A stretch of 64,000 nt of DNA from DASQZK01 sp963764345 (GCA_963764345.1 CAVXSF010000009.1:496001-560000), one strand, 5' to 3'; numbered from the stretch's first letter, positions 45,759 to 56,024 are shown. Numbers and translations: made by a program. Notes: generated by a model from the sequence alone, not told the origin.

Positions 45759-47249
45759 TTACTTTTTTTGTGACTTGGAAACAGTAGTTTTTTTGATCGT
45801 TTTTCCCTGTTTTCCTTCATCGGTCCGTACTGCGGCTTTTTTGCCGGTGCGTGCTCCTGAAGATTTTTTAGCTGCAACTGTCGTTTTACCCGTCTTTATC
45901 TGTGGTCCGGGCTTATTCATCAGTTCCTCACCCGAAAGATGTTGTAAACCGCTTGATGCTGATACCCGTATTTCTGCCAGCTGCTTTTCATATTTCCCGA
46001 TGAGGATATCTTTCTCGGCTATGATCTTGCTAAGTTTTATCGTTTCATCATCAGTCCTGGCCGACAACTCAGCATTCACCCGTATCTCGAAATCACTAAG
46101 GATATTCATATAATTAATAAAAGCCTCATAAGGAGTATCAAAGGGATTAAAATAGGAATGAACGTCTCCGTCGGAGAAAAACTTAGTACACATATAATAA
46201 AAATGATCACTTTGCTGGAGGTAAGTAAAATCCCTTTTAATCCTGGCATCATCAATTTCACGGATTTTACCGAGCAGGTCATAGAGTTTGTTAAAGGCCT
46301 GCTCCTGAAGAGGATTTCCAAGCCAGGCAGTCAGATCCCTTTCTTCATCGGCCCATGAAATGGGATAAGGCACATTCAAGACCGATACAGGCTGAAGTTC
46401 CTCAATAAGCCGGGACGGTGTTGAAAAGGTAAATTTGGAATTCTTAAATACCGCTGCAGGAAAGGACTTGAGAAAATCCAGAATGCCCGATTCTTTCCAA
46501 TGGTGCTCACCGAATGTTTCATAGTCCATGAAGAGATTTATGGTCTCATCATTTTTAGGGGTCTTATTCAGCCAGCTGACAAACTTTTCAGTAGTCAGCG
46601 GGTATTCAGACCAGCTTTTGTTTGAAAACCGGAAGGCAATGTCGTCACTCAGTTTAAAGTTCTTCAGGAGGACTTTCAATTTTGGATTGATTGAGTTAGC
46701 GTAGAGGAAGTTCGGACTTTTCCATCCGAGCACATGTTTAGCCCCTTCGGTGAGAATGCCTTTATATCCCATTTCTGCCACCTGAGCACCGATCTCATCC
46801 GAATAGATCAGCTCGGTATTTCTGAAAACAACGGGTTCGTAATTAAACAGGGCCTTCATCTTATCATGATGTTGCTTCACCTGAGACACAAATTCATCCT
46901 TGTCCTTTAGTGAGATAAGTGAATGGGCATACGTCTCATCAAGGAATTCAACATGGCCTGTTTCAGCCAGTTCCCTGAAGGAGCTTATTACTTCAGGGGC
47001 ATAAAGCTCAAACTGATCCAGTGCGATGCCGGAAATGGAAAACGTCACCCTGAATTTCCCCTCATGCTTACGGATCAGATCCAGCAGGAGCCTGTTGGCG
47101 GGAAGGTAGCAGCGGTCGGCCACTTTTTGCATAATACTTTCATTGAGAAAATCATTATAATAGTAGTGTTCATTCCCGATATCGAAAAAACGGTAACGCC
47201 TGAAACGAAACGGTTGATGGATCTGAAAATACAGGCAGATTGTTCTCAT
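45759..47249 (-). CDS. GH57-family alpha-glucan-active glycoside hydrolase with a Lys-rich tail
   Basis: GH57 enzymes act on alpha-glucans as amylases, 4-alpha-glucanotransferases or branching enzymes. The 496-aa protein starts CLYFQIHQPFRFRRY (the family's HQP motif), with nucleophile Glu146 in FRNTELIYSDEIG and acid/base Asp242 in FMDYETFGEHHW. The last 50 residues are Lys/Ala/Thr-rich (TTVAAKKSSGARTGKKAAV) and probably disordered; they are not part of the GH57 fold. No signal peptide is seen, so it acts in the cytoplasm. It is 12 bp after the GT4 gene in the glycogen operon. Exact activity is not decided by sequence. Confidence 0.88.
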   Translation of the reverse strand: MRTICLYFQIHQPFRFRRYRFFDIGNEHYYYNDFLNESIMQKVADRCYLPANRLLLDLIRKHEGKFRVTFSISGIALDQFELYAPEVISSFRELAETGHVEFLDETYAHSLISLKDKDEFVSQVKQHHDKMKALFNYEPVVFRNTELIYSDEIGAQVAEMGYKGILTEGAKHVLGWKSPNFLYANSINPKLKVLLKNFKLSDDIAFRFSNKSWSEYPLTTEKFVSWLNKTPKNDETINLFMDYETFGEHHWKESGILDFLKSFPAAVFKNSKFTFSTPSRLIEELQPVSVLNVPYPISWADEERDLTAWLGNPLQEQAFNKLYDLLGKIREIDDARIKRDFTYLQQSDHFYYMCTKFFSDGDVHSYFNPFDTPYEAFINYMNILSDFEIRVNAELSARTDDETIKLSKIIAEKDILIGKYEKQLAEIRVSASSGLQHLSGEELMNKPGPQIKTGKTTVAAKKSSGARTGKKAAVRTDEGKQGKTIKKTTVSKSQKK

Positions 47250-47261
47250 AATTATTAGGGA

Positions 47262-48555
47262 TCAAAAATGGTTTAACAATGTTGAATAAATCTCATTCAC
47301 TTTCAGAGCCGAATTTTCCCATTTCATATTATCGACTTCTTCCTTTCCAAAATGTTTGAAAATATCGGAAAGTGCCTTATAATTCAACAGTCCGTAAATA
47401 GCATCTGCCATAGCATCGACATCCCAGAAATCCACTTTCAGGGCATAATGTAATACCTCTGCCACGCCGGACTGGTGGGAGATAATGACAGGAACGTTAG
47501 ACTGCATAGCTTCAAGTGGTGAGATCCCGAAAGGTTCCGATACTGAAGGCATAACATACACATCGCTGATCGAGAACATCCGGTATACATCCTCACCATG
47601 CAGGAAACCCGTGAAATGAAATTTATCTGCAATTCTGAGTGAAGCAGCACGAAGGACCATCCTGTTAAACAGTTCCCCCGATCCTGCCATGACAAAACGC
47701 ACGTTATCCATTTTCTGAAGAACTTTGTACGCCGCTTCTACAAAAAATTCGGGGCCTTTCTGAAGGGTAACCCTTCCGAGGAAGGTTACGATCCTGTCGT
47801 TGAAAGATTTCCTTAGAGCCTTTTTTTCCAATTCACCCAGGGGTTCAACGGCATTATGAACCGTATGGACCTTTTCGGGAGGAATCCCGTATTTTTCAAT
47901 AATGGTGTTCCGGGTTAAATTTGAGACAGCGATAATCACATCGGCGGCATCCATTCCCTTTTTCTCTATTTCGAAAACAGCCGGATTGACGCTACCTCCG
48001 CTACGGTCGAAATCGGTTGCATGAACATGGAGAACGAGCGGTTTGCCCGATACCTTTTTTGCCGCCATGCCTGCCGGAAACGTAAGCCAGTCGTGAGAAT
48101 GGATAATATCAAAATCCCCACTCTCGCCGAGTACGGAGGCTACGATGGCATAATTTGCAATCTCCTGGAAAAGATTGTCACCATAACCACCGGAAAAATC
48201 AATTTTGCCCCTGAATGAGGTCTGAATGTAGGATCGTTTACCTGATTTGGCTTCCTTTACCTTGCGTTCATATTCTTCAGGATCGGTATAGGGCACAAGC
48301 ATTGAATCTACCTCGATATATTCGATCTCTCTGAGAAAGCCTTCATAATTCTTTTTATGCCGGCGTCAATGCCACATGGTTGGCACCAATGAGTTCTAGC
48401 TTACGGGGATTTTCATCACCAAAAGCTTTTGGGATCACAAATCGGATCTGTAATCCAGGTATTTTTGTAAGTCCCCTGGTCAGACCAAAGGATGCTGTTC
48501 CAAGACCACCTGAGATATGTGGTGGAAATTCCCAGCCGAACATTAACACCCTCAT
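47262..48555 (-). CDS. Family 4 glycosyltransferase (glycogen/starch-synthase-like), split by a +1 frameshift
   Basis: The first frame (48355-48555) starts MRVLMFGWEFPPHISGGLG, the glycine loop of GT-B glycogen-synthase-like enzymes. The second (47262 to about 48358) continues through KNYEGFLREIEYIEVDSMLVP, the DIIHSHDWLTFPA motif, FLGRVTLQKGPEFFVEA and the donor-site EPFGISPLEAM. The first frame ends GCA TAA; skipping one base there gives an uninterrupted protein of about 430 aa. A one-base insertion is the likely reason. The start overlaps the debranching-enzyme stop (ATGA). It probably extends or initiates alpha-glucan chains, which is inference from the operon. Confidence 0.86.
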
Positions 48556-50537
48556 TGTACAGCTTTATTAATATTAGTATTCATTTGTTCTTGTAAAAAT
48601 TCGTGTTTGGCAATCATTTCATTGATCCGGAGTAACGCCGCTACGCTCCAGGCCTGGCTCACAGCTCCGCGGGGATTGTGAGGAGGGTCACCGTCGTAAA
48701 TCTCTGATACCGTCCCTATGCCATGAAAAGTCATATCATCGTGAAATCCGTTAAGTATCTGACGTGCCAGACCGGGTCCCGAATTCTTATGCACATCAAG
48801 ATAGGCCTTAACGAAATGTTCTAAAAGCCAGGGCCATACCGTTCCCTGATGATATGCCCCGTCCCTTTCGACCTGGTTACCGTAATATACGCCTTTGTAA
48901 TCCTGATTTTTCGGGGATAACGTTCGCAGACCTTTCGGTGTAAGCAGTTCGCTTTTCACCACCTCCAGAATGCTGTTTTTCATAGCCTTGGTCAGTGGAG
49001 TGAAAGGCATGGCTGCTGCGATGACCTGGTTGGGACGTACGTTATCATCGACAGTTCCGTTACTGACCACATCTGCAAGGTAACCGCGATCATCATCCCA
49101 GAATTCCCGGACGAAAGAGGCGGCGGTCAATTCAGGGATTGTTTCCCATTCACTAACGAACTTATGATCACCGGCGTTTTCGGCCCAAACAAGGCATTGC
49201 TTTACCGCATTATACCAGAGCGCACTGATCTCCACCGGAATCCCGATCCTTGGAGTGACAGGCCCGTCCGGGGTGATGGCATCCATCCACGTCAGAGCTA
49301 TCCCCGGCTCGCCAGCATAAATCAGTCCGTTATCAAGCATCCTGATGTTGAACAACGTACCCTGCCGGTAGGCATTCAGTACCAGCTTGACCGTCTTACC
49401 GTACTTTTCCCAGATGTCGGGTGAACCATTGTAATTTTCATACTGCTGCAACGACCAAATAAACCATAAAGGAGCATCGACTGAATTATAAGCGGTATCA
49501 TCATCGTTCCCTGTATTTGGAAACAAGCCGCCTTTCATCCGCCTGATCATTGTATCGATAATCTCGCCGGCAATTTTTATCTTTCCTGTTGAAAGGGTAA
49601 GCCCGGGTAATGCGATGAATGTATCACGACCCCAAGAACCAAACCATGGATAACCAGCGATGATCTCCGTCCCTTTTTCTTTCTTGACCAGGAACTGATC
49701 GGCAGAATTCAACAGGCAGTTGATGAAACTGTCACGCGGGATCCTCTCGTTTTTATTGGCCGTATAATTTCTTTTCAGCGAAGACGTCTTCACCTCATTG
49801 GTACAGGCCGAGAAGATAATGCTCTCCCCAGTCCTGATCTGGCACTCAAAATATCCGGGGACATAGAGGTCCTCTTTATACTCATATCCTCTTTTCTGCT
49901 CCTCCATATACTCAATATTATAATACCAGTCAGGAGCATGTATATACTCGACATCTTTGGAAAATTGCATGTAAAGTCCGGGGAACCCTTCATATAGTCT
50001 GGTCATAATGCCATTTTCCACTTTCCTGTATTTTGTATTGACGTTCAGGTTGGCCTTGCTCAGTTGATGAATGTTTCTGAAAGCGAGAAATGGACGGAAT
50101 CTCAGGTAGGTTGGTGAATTGGCCTCGGTAAGTGTAAAGCGGATCAGCATCTGTTGCTCTTTCTCTACCAGCAGGCTTTCTTTTTCAAGAACCACGCCTC
50201 CTACCCGAAAGGTGGTAAGGCCGGTTGTCTCCGCCTCAAAATCCCTGATATATTTGTGTCCCCGGGGAATATACAGATCTCCCTGGTACTTATGAATGCC
50301 CAGGTTAAATTCCTGTCCGTGCTGAATGACGGTTGCATCCAGTGATGAGAGTAAAAGGTATTTTTCGTCGTTGGCCATATGGCAGGAGCAAATAAGCAGG
50401 CCGTGGTATTTCCGCGTATTGCAACCAACAATGGTCGTAGAGGCATAAGATCCTGCCCGGTTTGACCTTATCAACTCCCGACTAAGAGAGTATTCAAGGT
50501 TGACTAACTGATTCTTGTCAAACTGAAGGTAACCCAT
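48552..50537 (-). CDS. Glycogen debranching enzyme (GDE N- and C-domain type)
   Basis: The 661-aa protein has the bacterial GDE N-terminal domain (about 15-230; GSYASTTIVGCNTRKYHGLL) and an amylo-alpha-1,6-glucosidase-like (alpha/alpha)6 domain with GYPWFGSWGRDTFIALPGL and GAYHQGTVWPWLLEHFVKAY. It removes the branch stubs left by phosphorylase. The frame runs on to a TTG at 50549, but the ATG at 50535-50537 (MGYLQFDKNQLVNLEYS) is the likely start. First gene of the glycogen operon; it overlaps the GT4 gene by 4 bp. Confidence 0.93.
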   Translation of the reverse strand: MGYLQFDKNQLVNLEYSLSRELIRSNRAGSYASTTIVGCNTRKYHGLLICSCHMANDEKYLLLSSLDATVIQHGQEFNLGIHKYQGDLYIPRGHKYIRDFEAETTGLTTFRVGGVVLEKESLLVEKEQQMLIRFTLTEANSPTYLRFRPFLAFRNIHQLSKANLNVNTKYRKVENGIMTRLYEGFPGLYMQFSKDVEYIHAPDWYYNIEYMEEQKRGYEYKEDLYVPGYFECQIRTGESIIFSACTNEVKTSSLKRNYTANKNERIPRDSFINCLLNSADQFLVKKEKGTEIIAGYPWFGSWGRDTFIALPGLTLSTGKIKIAGEIIDTMIRRMKGGLFPNTGNDDDTAYNSVDAPLWFIWSLQQYENYNGSPDIWEKYGKTVKLVLNAYRQGTLFNIRMLDNGLIYAGEPGIALTWMDAITPDGPVTPRIGIPVEISALWYNAVKQCLVWAENAGDHKFVSEWETIPELTAASFVREFWDDDRGYLADVVSNGTVDDNVRPNQVIAAAMPFTPLTKAMKNSILEVVKSELLTPKGLRTLSPKNQDYKGVYYGNQVERDGAYHQGTVWPWLLEHFVKAYLDVHKNSGPGLARQILNGFHDDMTFHGIGTVSEIYDGDPPHNPRGAVSQAWSVAALLRINEMIAKHEFLQEQMNTNINKAVQ

Positions 50538-50969
50538 TATAAATAACAATTAAAAAAGAAGGGAAATGATTAATCCTTTGAAATATAAGCTGTTAACTGT
50601 GTGAAGAAGATAAATCTTATCCGCAGCAAAGTTCAGACTTTATTTTTTCAAAATCAATGGTTTAGCAACAGTAATCATTATGTTTACGTTAATTTAATGC
50701 TAAATTAATTCTACCCAAGAGGAAACAAATACAAAGAACAATTCGTTCATTCTAATCCTTAGAATAATTCACCTTCATGAGTTCCGGATATTTTAAATAA
50801 ATTAGCAATCTGAATTAAAAGTAAAATGAAACCCACATGAGTGATAACAGCACAACCGGGCCTTCGATCACAGCGGAGCTAAAAGTAACCTTATCATAAT
50901 TGATCATTTGTGGTTCTCCCGCATGAGTGGGACAAGATATGCTACCTATAGAATCAAAATTATTATAGA
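50538..50969. other. Intergenic region between the glycogen operon and the TlpA-like genes
   Basis: A divergent 432-bp, AT-rich gap. It holds an 8-bp inverted repeat TTAATTTA-ATGC-TAAATTAA (50689-50708) that could be an operator. I found no convincing TAnnTTTG promoter on either strand and no small gene. Confidence 0.5.
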
Positions 50970-52157
50970 ATGAAAAAAATAACAGGATTGATCCCGATGA
51001 TATTACTGGCTTTTTCATGCAGCCATTCCCGTCCCGGGAAGGATTTGGCAGGGCTGAAAAACACGTCCCTTATCAGGGGTAAATTCGAACAGGGAAAAAA
51101 TCACGACCTTTACTTGCAGTCGATCGTTTCTGACCGGTTTATTACGATCGACACCTTAAAGATAGGTAAAGACGACACTTTCAGTACCCGGGTAAAAGTG
51201 GATGCACCCGGATTTTATGCTCTCAGAAATGAGGATGGGAAGGGGATAACCTTCGTTGACGGAGGAAACGATACCGTGAATGTCGAAGGAAATTATTATG
51301 ATTTCAGGTATTTTACCCTGAGTGGATCACGGGATCTGGATCAGATCACCCTTCTGAATGAAAAGACCCAGGATTTTCTCCGCAAGATGGAAGGTTTTGC
51401 CGCCATCAACAACGACAGTACTAAAAGTCCCGATTATGCCAGTTTAAAACTCAAAATCGACAAAGAGTATAAAGAGTCCTTTGAGGAATTGAGGGAATTT
51501 TCAAAAACATTTATTGAGAATAACAAGGGATCACTCATTACACTGTTAGCACTTTCAAATCAGCTGGGTCCGCGTTTTTACGTATTTCATCCGGTGAATG
51601 ACATGGATCTTTTTCTAAAAACAGACTCAGTCCTCTATGCGGCCTACCCTGGAAATGAGCCGGTCAAGGCACTCCATGACCAGTTAGTTACCCTGAAAAA
51701 TCAATACAATACCTCTGCCCCGGTAGCCGGCATGCTCTCTGCCGGTGATACTCCCCCGGAGATCAACCTCCCTTCCCCCAACGGAAAAAACATTACGCTC
51801 AGTTCCACCAGGGGAAAAGTCGTACTCCTTGATTTCTGGGCATCCTGGTGTCCGCCCTGCCGTGGTGAGAACCCCAACCTGGTAAAAAATTACCGTGAAT
51901 ATCATTCAAAAGGATTTGAAATATACCAGGTATCCCTTGACAAGGAAAAGTCCAGCTGGATTAAGGCCATTAAAGATGACAATCTTGACTGGATCCACGT
52001 AAGTGATCTTAAATACTGGAATTCAATGGTGGTACCTTTGTATAATATCAACAGTATACCTACAAATTACCTCATCGACAGGGATGGCAAAATTCTTGCG
52101 GCTAATCTTAGAGGAGAGGCCCTCAGCCAAAAACTGAATCAAATATTTAACCAATAA
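50970..52157 (+). CDS. TlpA-like thioredoxin-fold lipoprotein with N-terminal DUF4369-like domain
   Basis: The 395-aa protein has a lipobox with Cys17 (LLAFSCSHS). A beta-rich DUF4369-like domain (about 30-125), a helical linker and a C-terminal TlpA/AhpC-type thioredoxin domain (about 260-393) follow, with the active site WASWCPPCR (Cys294, Cys297) and cis-Pro in NSIPTNYL. It is predicted to reduce or exchange disulfides at the periplasmic face. A closely similar paralogue lies 4 bp downstream, evidently a tandem duplication, but that copy has lost both catalytic Cys. Confidence 0.9.
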   Translation: MKKITGLIPMILLAFSCSHSRPGKDLAGLKNTSLIRGKFEQGKNHDLYLQSIVSDRFITIDTLKIGKDDTFSTRVKVDAPGFYALRNEDGKGITFVDGGNDTVNVEGNYYDFRYFTLSGSRDLDQITLLNEKTQDFLRKMEGFAAINNDSTKSPDYASLKLKIDKEYKESFEELREFSKTFIENNKGSLITLLALSNQLGPRFYVFHPVNDMDLFLKTDSVLYAAYPGNEPVKALHDQLVTLKNQYNTSAPVAGMLSAGDTPPEINLPSPNGKNITLSSTRGKVVLLDFWASWCPPCRGENPNLVKNYREYHSKGFEIYQVSLDKEKSSWIKAIKDDNLDWIHVSDLKYWNSMVVPLYNINSIPTNYLIDRDGKILAANLRGEALSQKLNQIFNQ

Positions 52158-52161
52158 CCAC

Positions 52162-53319
52162 ATGAGAAAATACCTGCTATTTTCTGTCCTGTTCGTATTT
52201 TTCATGACTTCCTGCGGAAAAAGACCAAATGCGGTCATTAAGGGGAGCCTGACAAACGGATCCAGAAAATTCCTGTATCTTGATTATCTGAACATCGACA
52301 AACCAGAGAAAATAGATTCACTGAGGATCAGGAAAAACGATTCTTTTAAATTCAGAATTCATCTGGAAAACCCGGGCATATATCTGTTAAGGAACGAAAA
52401 AGGCAAACTGATCAACCTGATCTTGTCTCCCGGGGAAAAGATTTCTGTTCAGGCAGAGTATAAAGAAATGAATCGCGAGTACTCCGTCTCCGGTTCAAAA
52501 GAATCTGAATTCCTCAGGCAACTTATCGAAAAAATCTACGACACCCGCGACAGGCTGACAAAACTCGACACCAGATACGACTCTCTTTCAAATGTCACGG
52601 AAGATCAGGCCAGCGATTACATCAATCAGCGTAAAGCTATAATCAATGAACAACGGAATTTTTCCATTCAGTTTATCATTGAGCATCTCAATTCACTGGC
52701 CAGCATATATGCCGTTTATCAGACGATAAGTCCCGGTCAGTATGTGCTTGGGGAGACCCGTGATATTCAGTACATGAAAATCGTGGCTGATTCCCTGTCC
52801 AACAGCTATCCCGATGCCCCGCTGGTAAAATCCTTTGTCAGTGATGCCAGGAAAACGGAACAGAAATATTACACGGCCGTCGAACTCCAGAAGAAACTCA
52901 AAGATGCCAGCTACGGCCTGCCCGACCTAAGGATACCTGATCTGGACGGAGACACCATTGCCCTTTCCTCGCTGAAAGGCAAAACCGTTCTGTTATATTT
53001 CTGGGCTTCTACTTCCGCACCCTCCCGACAGCAGAACCTTGCCCTGAAAAGTATTTACGAGAAAAATAAGGATAAAGGCTTCGAAATATATGCCGTCTCT
53101 CTGGATAACAACAAATCAAAATGGCGTCAGGCCGTCAGATATGATGAACTGACCTGGATCAATGTATCGGAGTTAAGCTTTCCTGAATCAAGCGCCACTA
53201 CTATTTACAATGTGAATAAGGTACCTACAAGTTTTCTCCTGAACAGTAAGGGCGAAGTAGTGGCCCGTGATATTTACGGAAAAGAACTTCAAAAATGGCT
53301 TGATAATATGCTCAAATAA
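52162..53319 (+). CDS. TlpA-like lipoprotein with both catalytic cysteines replaced by serine
   Basis: A 385-aa paralogue of the preceding protein with the same layout: lipid Cys18 (FMTSCGK), DUF4369-like domain, helical linker and thioredoxin fold (about 250-385). The active site reads WASTSAPSR, so Ser285 and Ser288 stand where Cys294 and Cys297 are in its neighbour. The cis-Pro (VNKVPTSFLL) is kept. Redox activity is therefore not expected; a binding or regulatory role is possible. The frame is intact, so it does not look like decay. Its stop overlaps the lpxH start by one base (TAATG). Confidence 0.87.
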   Translation: MRKYLLFSVLFVFFMTSCGKRPNAVIKGSLTNGSRKFLYLDYLNIDKPEKIDSLRIRKNDSFKFRIHLENPGIYLLRNEKGKLINLILSPGEKISVQAEYKEMNREYSVSGSKESEFLRQLIEKIYDTRDRLTKLDTRYDSLSNVTEDQASDYINQRKAIINEQRNFSIQFIIEHLNSLASIYAVYQTISPGQYVLGETRDIQYMKIVADSLSNSYPDAPLVKSFVSDARKTEQKYYTAVELQKKLKDASYGLPDLRIPDLDGDTIALSSLKGKTVLLYFWASTSAPSRQQNLALKSIYEKNKDKGFEIYAVSLDNNKSKWRQAVRYDELTWINVSELSFPESSATTIYNVNKVPTSFLLNSKGEVVARDIYGKELQKWLDNMLK

Positions 53320-54080
53320 TGTCGGAAATTCTCAAAAAGGGAAAAAAGATCTATTTTGTCTCGGATGCACATCTTGGTCTTCCTCCTTATCAAAAAAGCC
53401 TTGAACGCGAAAAACTCCTGGTGAGATGGCTCGATGAGGTGAAAGCCGATGCCCAGGCTATTTATCTCATGGGTGACATTTTTGATTACTGGTTCGAATA
53501 CAAAAAGGTTGTACCCAGGGGTTTTGTAAGGTTCCTCGGGAAATTAGCCGAAATAACCGACAGCGGAATTCCCGTTTACTATTTTACCGGGAACCACGAT
53601 GTCTGGGTTTTTGATTACCTGCCTGCAGAAACCGGTATCACCGTTTACCACGAGCCTCAAAAACTTGAAATTGACGGCCGGAAATTTTACCTTGCCCATG
53701 GTGACGGACTTGGACCCAACCAGTGGTCATACAAGATTCTGAAAGGCATCTTCACTAGCAAAGTCCTCCAGTGGCTCTATGCACGCATACACCCTAACAG
53801 TGCAACAGGTTTTGCCCATCGCTGGTCTAAACACAGCCGTTTTTCGAAAGGTAATTTTGTTGAGTTTCTGGGAGAGGAAAAAGAACACCTGATCATGCAT
53901 TCCAGAAATGTCCTGGCCCGTGAACATTTCGATTTTTTTATATATGGTCACAGGCATATTCCTCTCGACTGGCCGTTGGAGAATAATTCGAGGGTGATAT
54001 ACCTCGGCGACTGGTTCGTAAATTTCACATTTGCGGAATACGATGGCGAAGATGTGAAAACTCCTGAATTACCTGAGTAA
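53319..54080 (+). CDS. lpxH: UDP-2,3-diacylglucosamine diphosphatase (LpxH)
   Basis: LpxH cleaves UDP-2,3-diacylglucosamine to lipid X in lipid A synthesis. The 253-aa calcineurin-like phosphoesterase has all the metal motifs: VSDAHLG, MGDIFDYW, GNHDVW, AHGDG and YGHRH. The size fits Bacteroidota LpxH. It is translationally coupled to the degenerate TlpA-like gene upstream. Other lpx genes are not in the window. Confidence 0.9.
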   Translation: MSEILKKGKKIYFVSDAHLGLPPYQKSLEREKLLVRWLDEVKADAQAIYLMGDIFDYWFEYKKVVPRGFVRFLGKLAEITDSGIPVYYFTGNHDVWVFDYLPAETGITVYHEPQKLEIDGRKFYLAHGDGLGPNQWSYKILKGIFTSKVLQWLYARIHPNSATGFAHRWSKHSRFSKGNFVEFLGEEKEHLIMHSRNVLAREHFDFFIYGHRHIPLDWPLENNSRVIYLGDWFVNFTFAEYDGEDVKTPELPE

Positions 54081-54206
54081 GTAAAGGTGAAATTCGAGGC
54101 ATAATATTTGTTCTCCTTTTTTAGTCGTCTGATTTTGCAAAAGCCAAAATGATGGTTTTCCGGTTTGACGACACAGTAAAGGATCCTTAACCTTAAATTT
54201 ATCCCA

Positions 54207-55838
54207 GTGAAAAAATCAGTTAATCTGTTTCAGCTCATTATTCTGAGCGTAATAGCAGCCCATAGCGTAAATGTCATGGCTGCTGCTGAGGAGAACATCC
54301 TGAAGACGGAAATATCCCGGGTCGTTGTTTACCCCAACGGAGCACTGGTAACACGTGATGCCCGAACATCGCTGACATCCGGAGAAACAGTTCTGACCGT
54401 TTCAGGATTGTCACCCTATATCAATGAACAAAGCGTGAGGGTGAAAGGGAAGGGGAAGTTTACCATCCTGTCTGTCAGCAGTGAGAAAAATTTCATGAAA
54501 AACCTGGCAGAAACGGAGAAAATGAATTCTCTCCGTACTCAGCTCCGCACGGTAAATGACAAGCTCGGTGATGAACAGATGCAACTGGACCTGCTGAAAG
54601 AAAAGGAATCCTTCCTTACCTCCAATAAAGTTATTGGCGGAAAAGACCAGAGCCTGGATGCCGGAAATTTCAAATCCCTGTATGATTTCTATTCGACCAA
54701 TATGCAGCAAATCAGGGAAGGGATCCTCGAAACGACCCGATCAATCGCAAAACTGAAGGATGAACAGGCGAAAGTTCAACAGGAAATCAACCAACTCCAG
54801 TCTGTAAAAGAACTGCCTTCAGGTGTGCTGAAAATCACAGTCAAAGCTGATGCACAAACCGAAGCAGTATTCACTATAAATTACCTTGTAAACAATGCCG
54901 GCTGGTATCCCTCCTATGATCTCAGGGTGGAAAACCTGGAAGAGCCGGCAGAACTTGTGTATAAAGCTAATGTATACCAGACCACCGGTGTGGAATGGAA
55001 TAAAGTATTGCTCAGTTTTTCAAATGCCACTCCCGACCGGTCAGGTAATATACCGGTACTCTACCCCTGGTATATTGACTTTCAGTCTGAGACCCTGAAT
55101 GTAAGAGGTTACGCAATGAGTGCACAGAAGGCAGCTCCGGCTGTTGCCGATATGAATCTGTCCCGGGAAGAAGATAAAACCCTGGGCGAACTGCCTGAAG
55201 CCTCCATGGTTGGCACAGCAACATCGGAAAGAGCAACCAGCATCGAATTCAATATTGATGTGCCGTATACCATTGCATCTGTTGGCAAGCCAAAGAGTAT
55301 CGACATGATGCGGCTGTCACTTCCGGCCAGTTATAAGTACCAGACGGTTCCGGCACTGGACAATGAAGCTTTCCTGGTGGCCGGCATTTATAAATGGGAA
55401 CAGTACGATCTGCTTCCGGGTGAGGCCAGCATTTATTTTGAAAATACCTATATTGGTAAATCGATGCTGGATGTCCATAACGTTAAGGACACCCTGAATA
55501 TTTCACTCGGCCGTGACCAGAGTATCGTGATCAAAAGGGAAAAACAAAAGGACTATACGAGCGATCAGTTCATCGGGGGTAACCGTATTGAAAGTCGTTC
55601 TTTCGAGATTTCCATCCGGAACACTAAAAAAATACCTGTGAATATCATGGTTAAAGACCAGATCCCGGTTTCGAAAAATAAGGACATTACCGTGACAGCA
55701 ACCAACCTTTCCAACGGAAAGCTTGATGACAAAACCGGGATTATAGAATGGTCCCTGACGCTGAAACCCGGTGAGACGCAAAAACTTAACCTGGGTTATT
55801 GGGTAAAATATCCCAAAGACAAAAAAATATCATTCTGA
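54207..55838 (+). CDS. Mucoidy inhibitor MuiA family protein (DUF4140/DUF4139)
   Basis: A 543-aa exported protein starting at GTG, with a signal peptide (about residues 1-25, SVIAAHSVNVMAAA). An N-terminal DUF4140-like domain (ISRVVVYPNGALVTRD) is followed by a coiled coil (about 95-205) and a C-terminal DUF4139 domain (about 210-540) that ends LKPGETQKLNLGYWVKYP. The biochemical function of the family is unknown; the name comes from a mucoidy phenotype in other bacteria. No lipobox. It is a single gene with a clear terminator after it. Confidence 0.88.
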   Translation: MKKSVNLFQLIILSVIAAHSVNVMAAAEENILKTEISRVVVYPNGALVTRDARTSLTSGETVLTVSGLSPYINEQSVRVKGKGKFTILSVSSEKNFMKNLAETEKMNSLRTQLRTVNDKLGDEQMQLDLLKEKESFLTSNKVIGGKDQSLDAGNFKSLYDFYSTNMQQIREGILETTRSIAKLKDEQAKVQQEINQLQSVKELPSGVLKITVKADAQTEAVFTINYLVNNAGWYPSYDLRVENLEEPAELVYKANVYQTTGVEWNKVLLSFSNATPDRSGNIPVLYPWYIDFQSETLNVRGYAMSAQKAAPAVADMNLSREEDKTLGELPEASMVGTATSERATSIEFNIDVPYTIASVGKPKSIDMMRLSLPASYKYQTVPALDNEAFLVAGIYKWEQYDLLPGEASIYFENTYIGKSMLDVHNVKDTLNISLGRDQSIVIKREKQKDYTSDQFIGGNRIESRSFEISIRNTKKIPVNIMVKDQIPVSKNKDITVTATNLSNGKLDDKTGIIEWSLTLKPGETQKLNLGYWVKYPKDKKISF

Positions 55839-55860
55839 TGCTGTCAACATCCTTATATTA

Positions 55861-55899
55861 AAGCCGGAAAAATGAACAATTCCGGCTTATTTTTTTTAT
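55861..55899 (+). terminator. Rho-independent terminator after the MuiA-family gene
   Basis: AAGCCGGAA (55861-55869) pairs with TTCCGGCTT (55880-55888) around a 10-nt loop, followed by ATTTTTTTTAT. The gene stop is about 25 bp upstream. Confidence 0.85.
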
Positions 55900-56024
55900 A
55901 CCATGCACAAGGAAGTTGTATTTGCTGTTGACGATGTATCCTATATTCACGATTTCATGCTCTGCCATCATCATCCAGATATTCACCTGCAGAACATTCA
56001 TTATTAACTTCTAATCCGGCCTGT

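Noticed and set aside
28255..48555. Programmed +1 frameshifting at TAA in nupC and the GT4 gene
   Set aside because: Only two of the six junctions have a stop at the slip point, none has a prfB-like CTT-TGA-C site with an upstream Shine-Dalgarno, and neither family is known to use frameshifting.
50689..50708. 8-bp AT-only inverted repeat in the gap before the TlpA-like genes
   Set aside because: Symmetric enough for an operator, but AT-rich gaps give such repeats by chance and no regulator gene is nearby.
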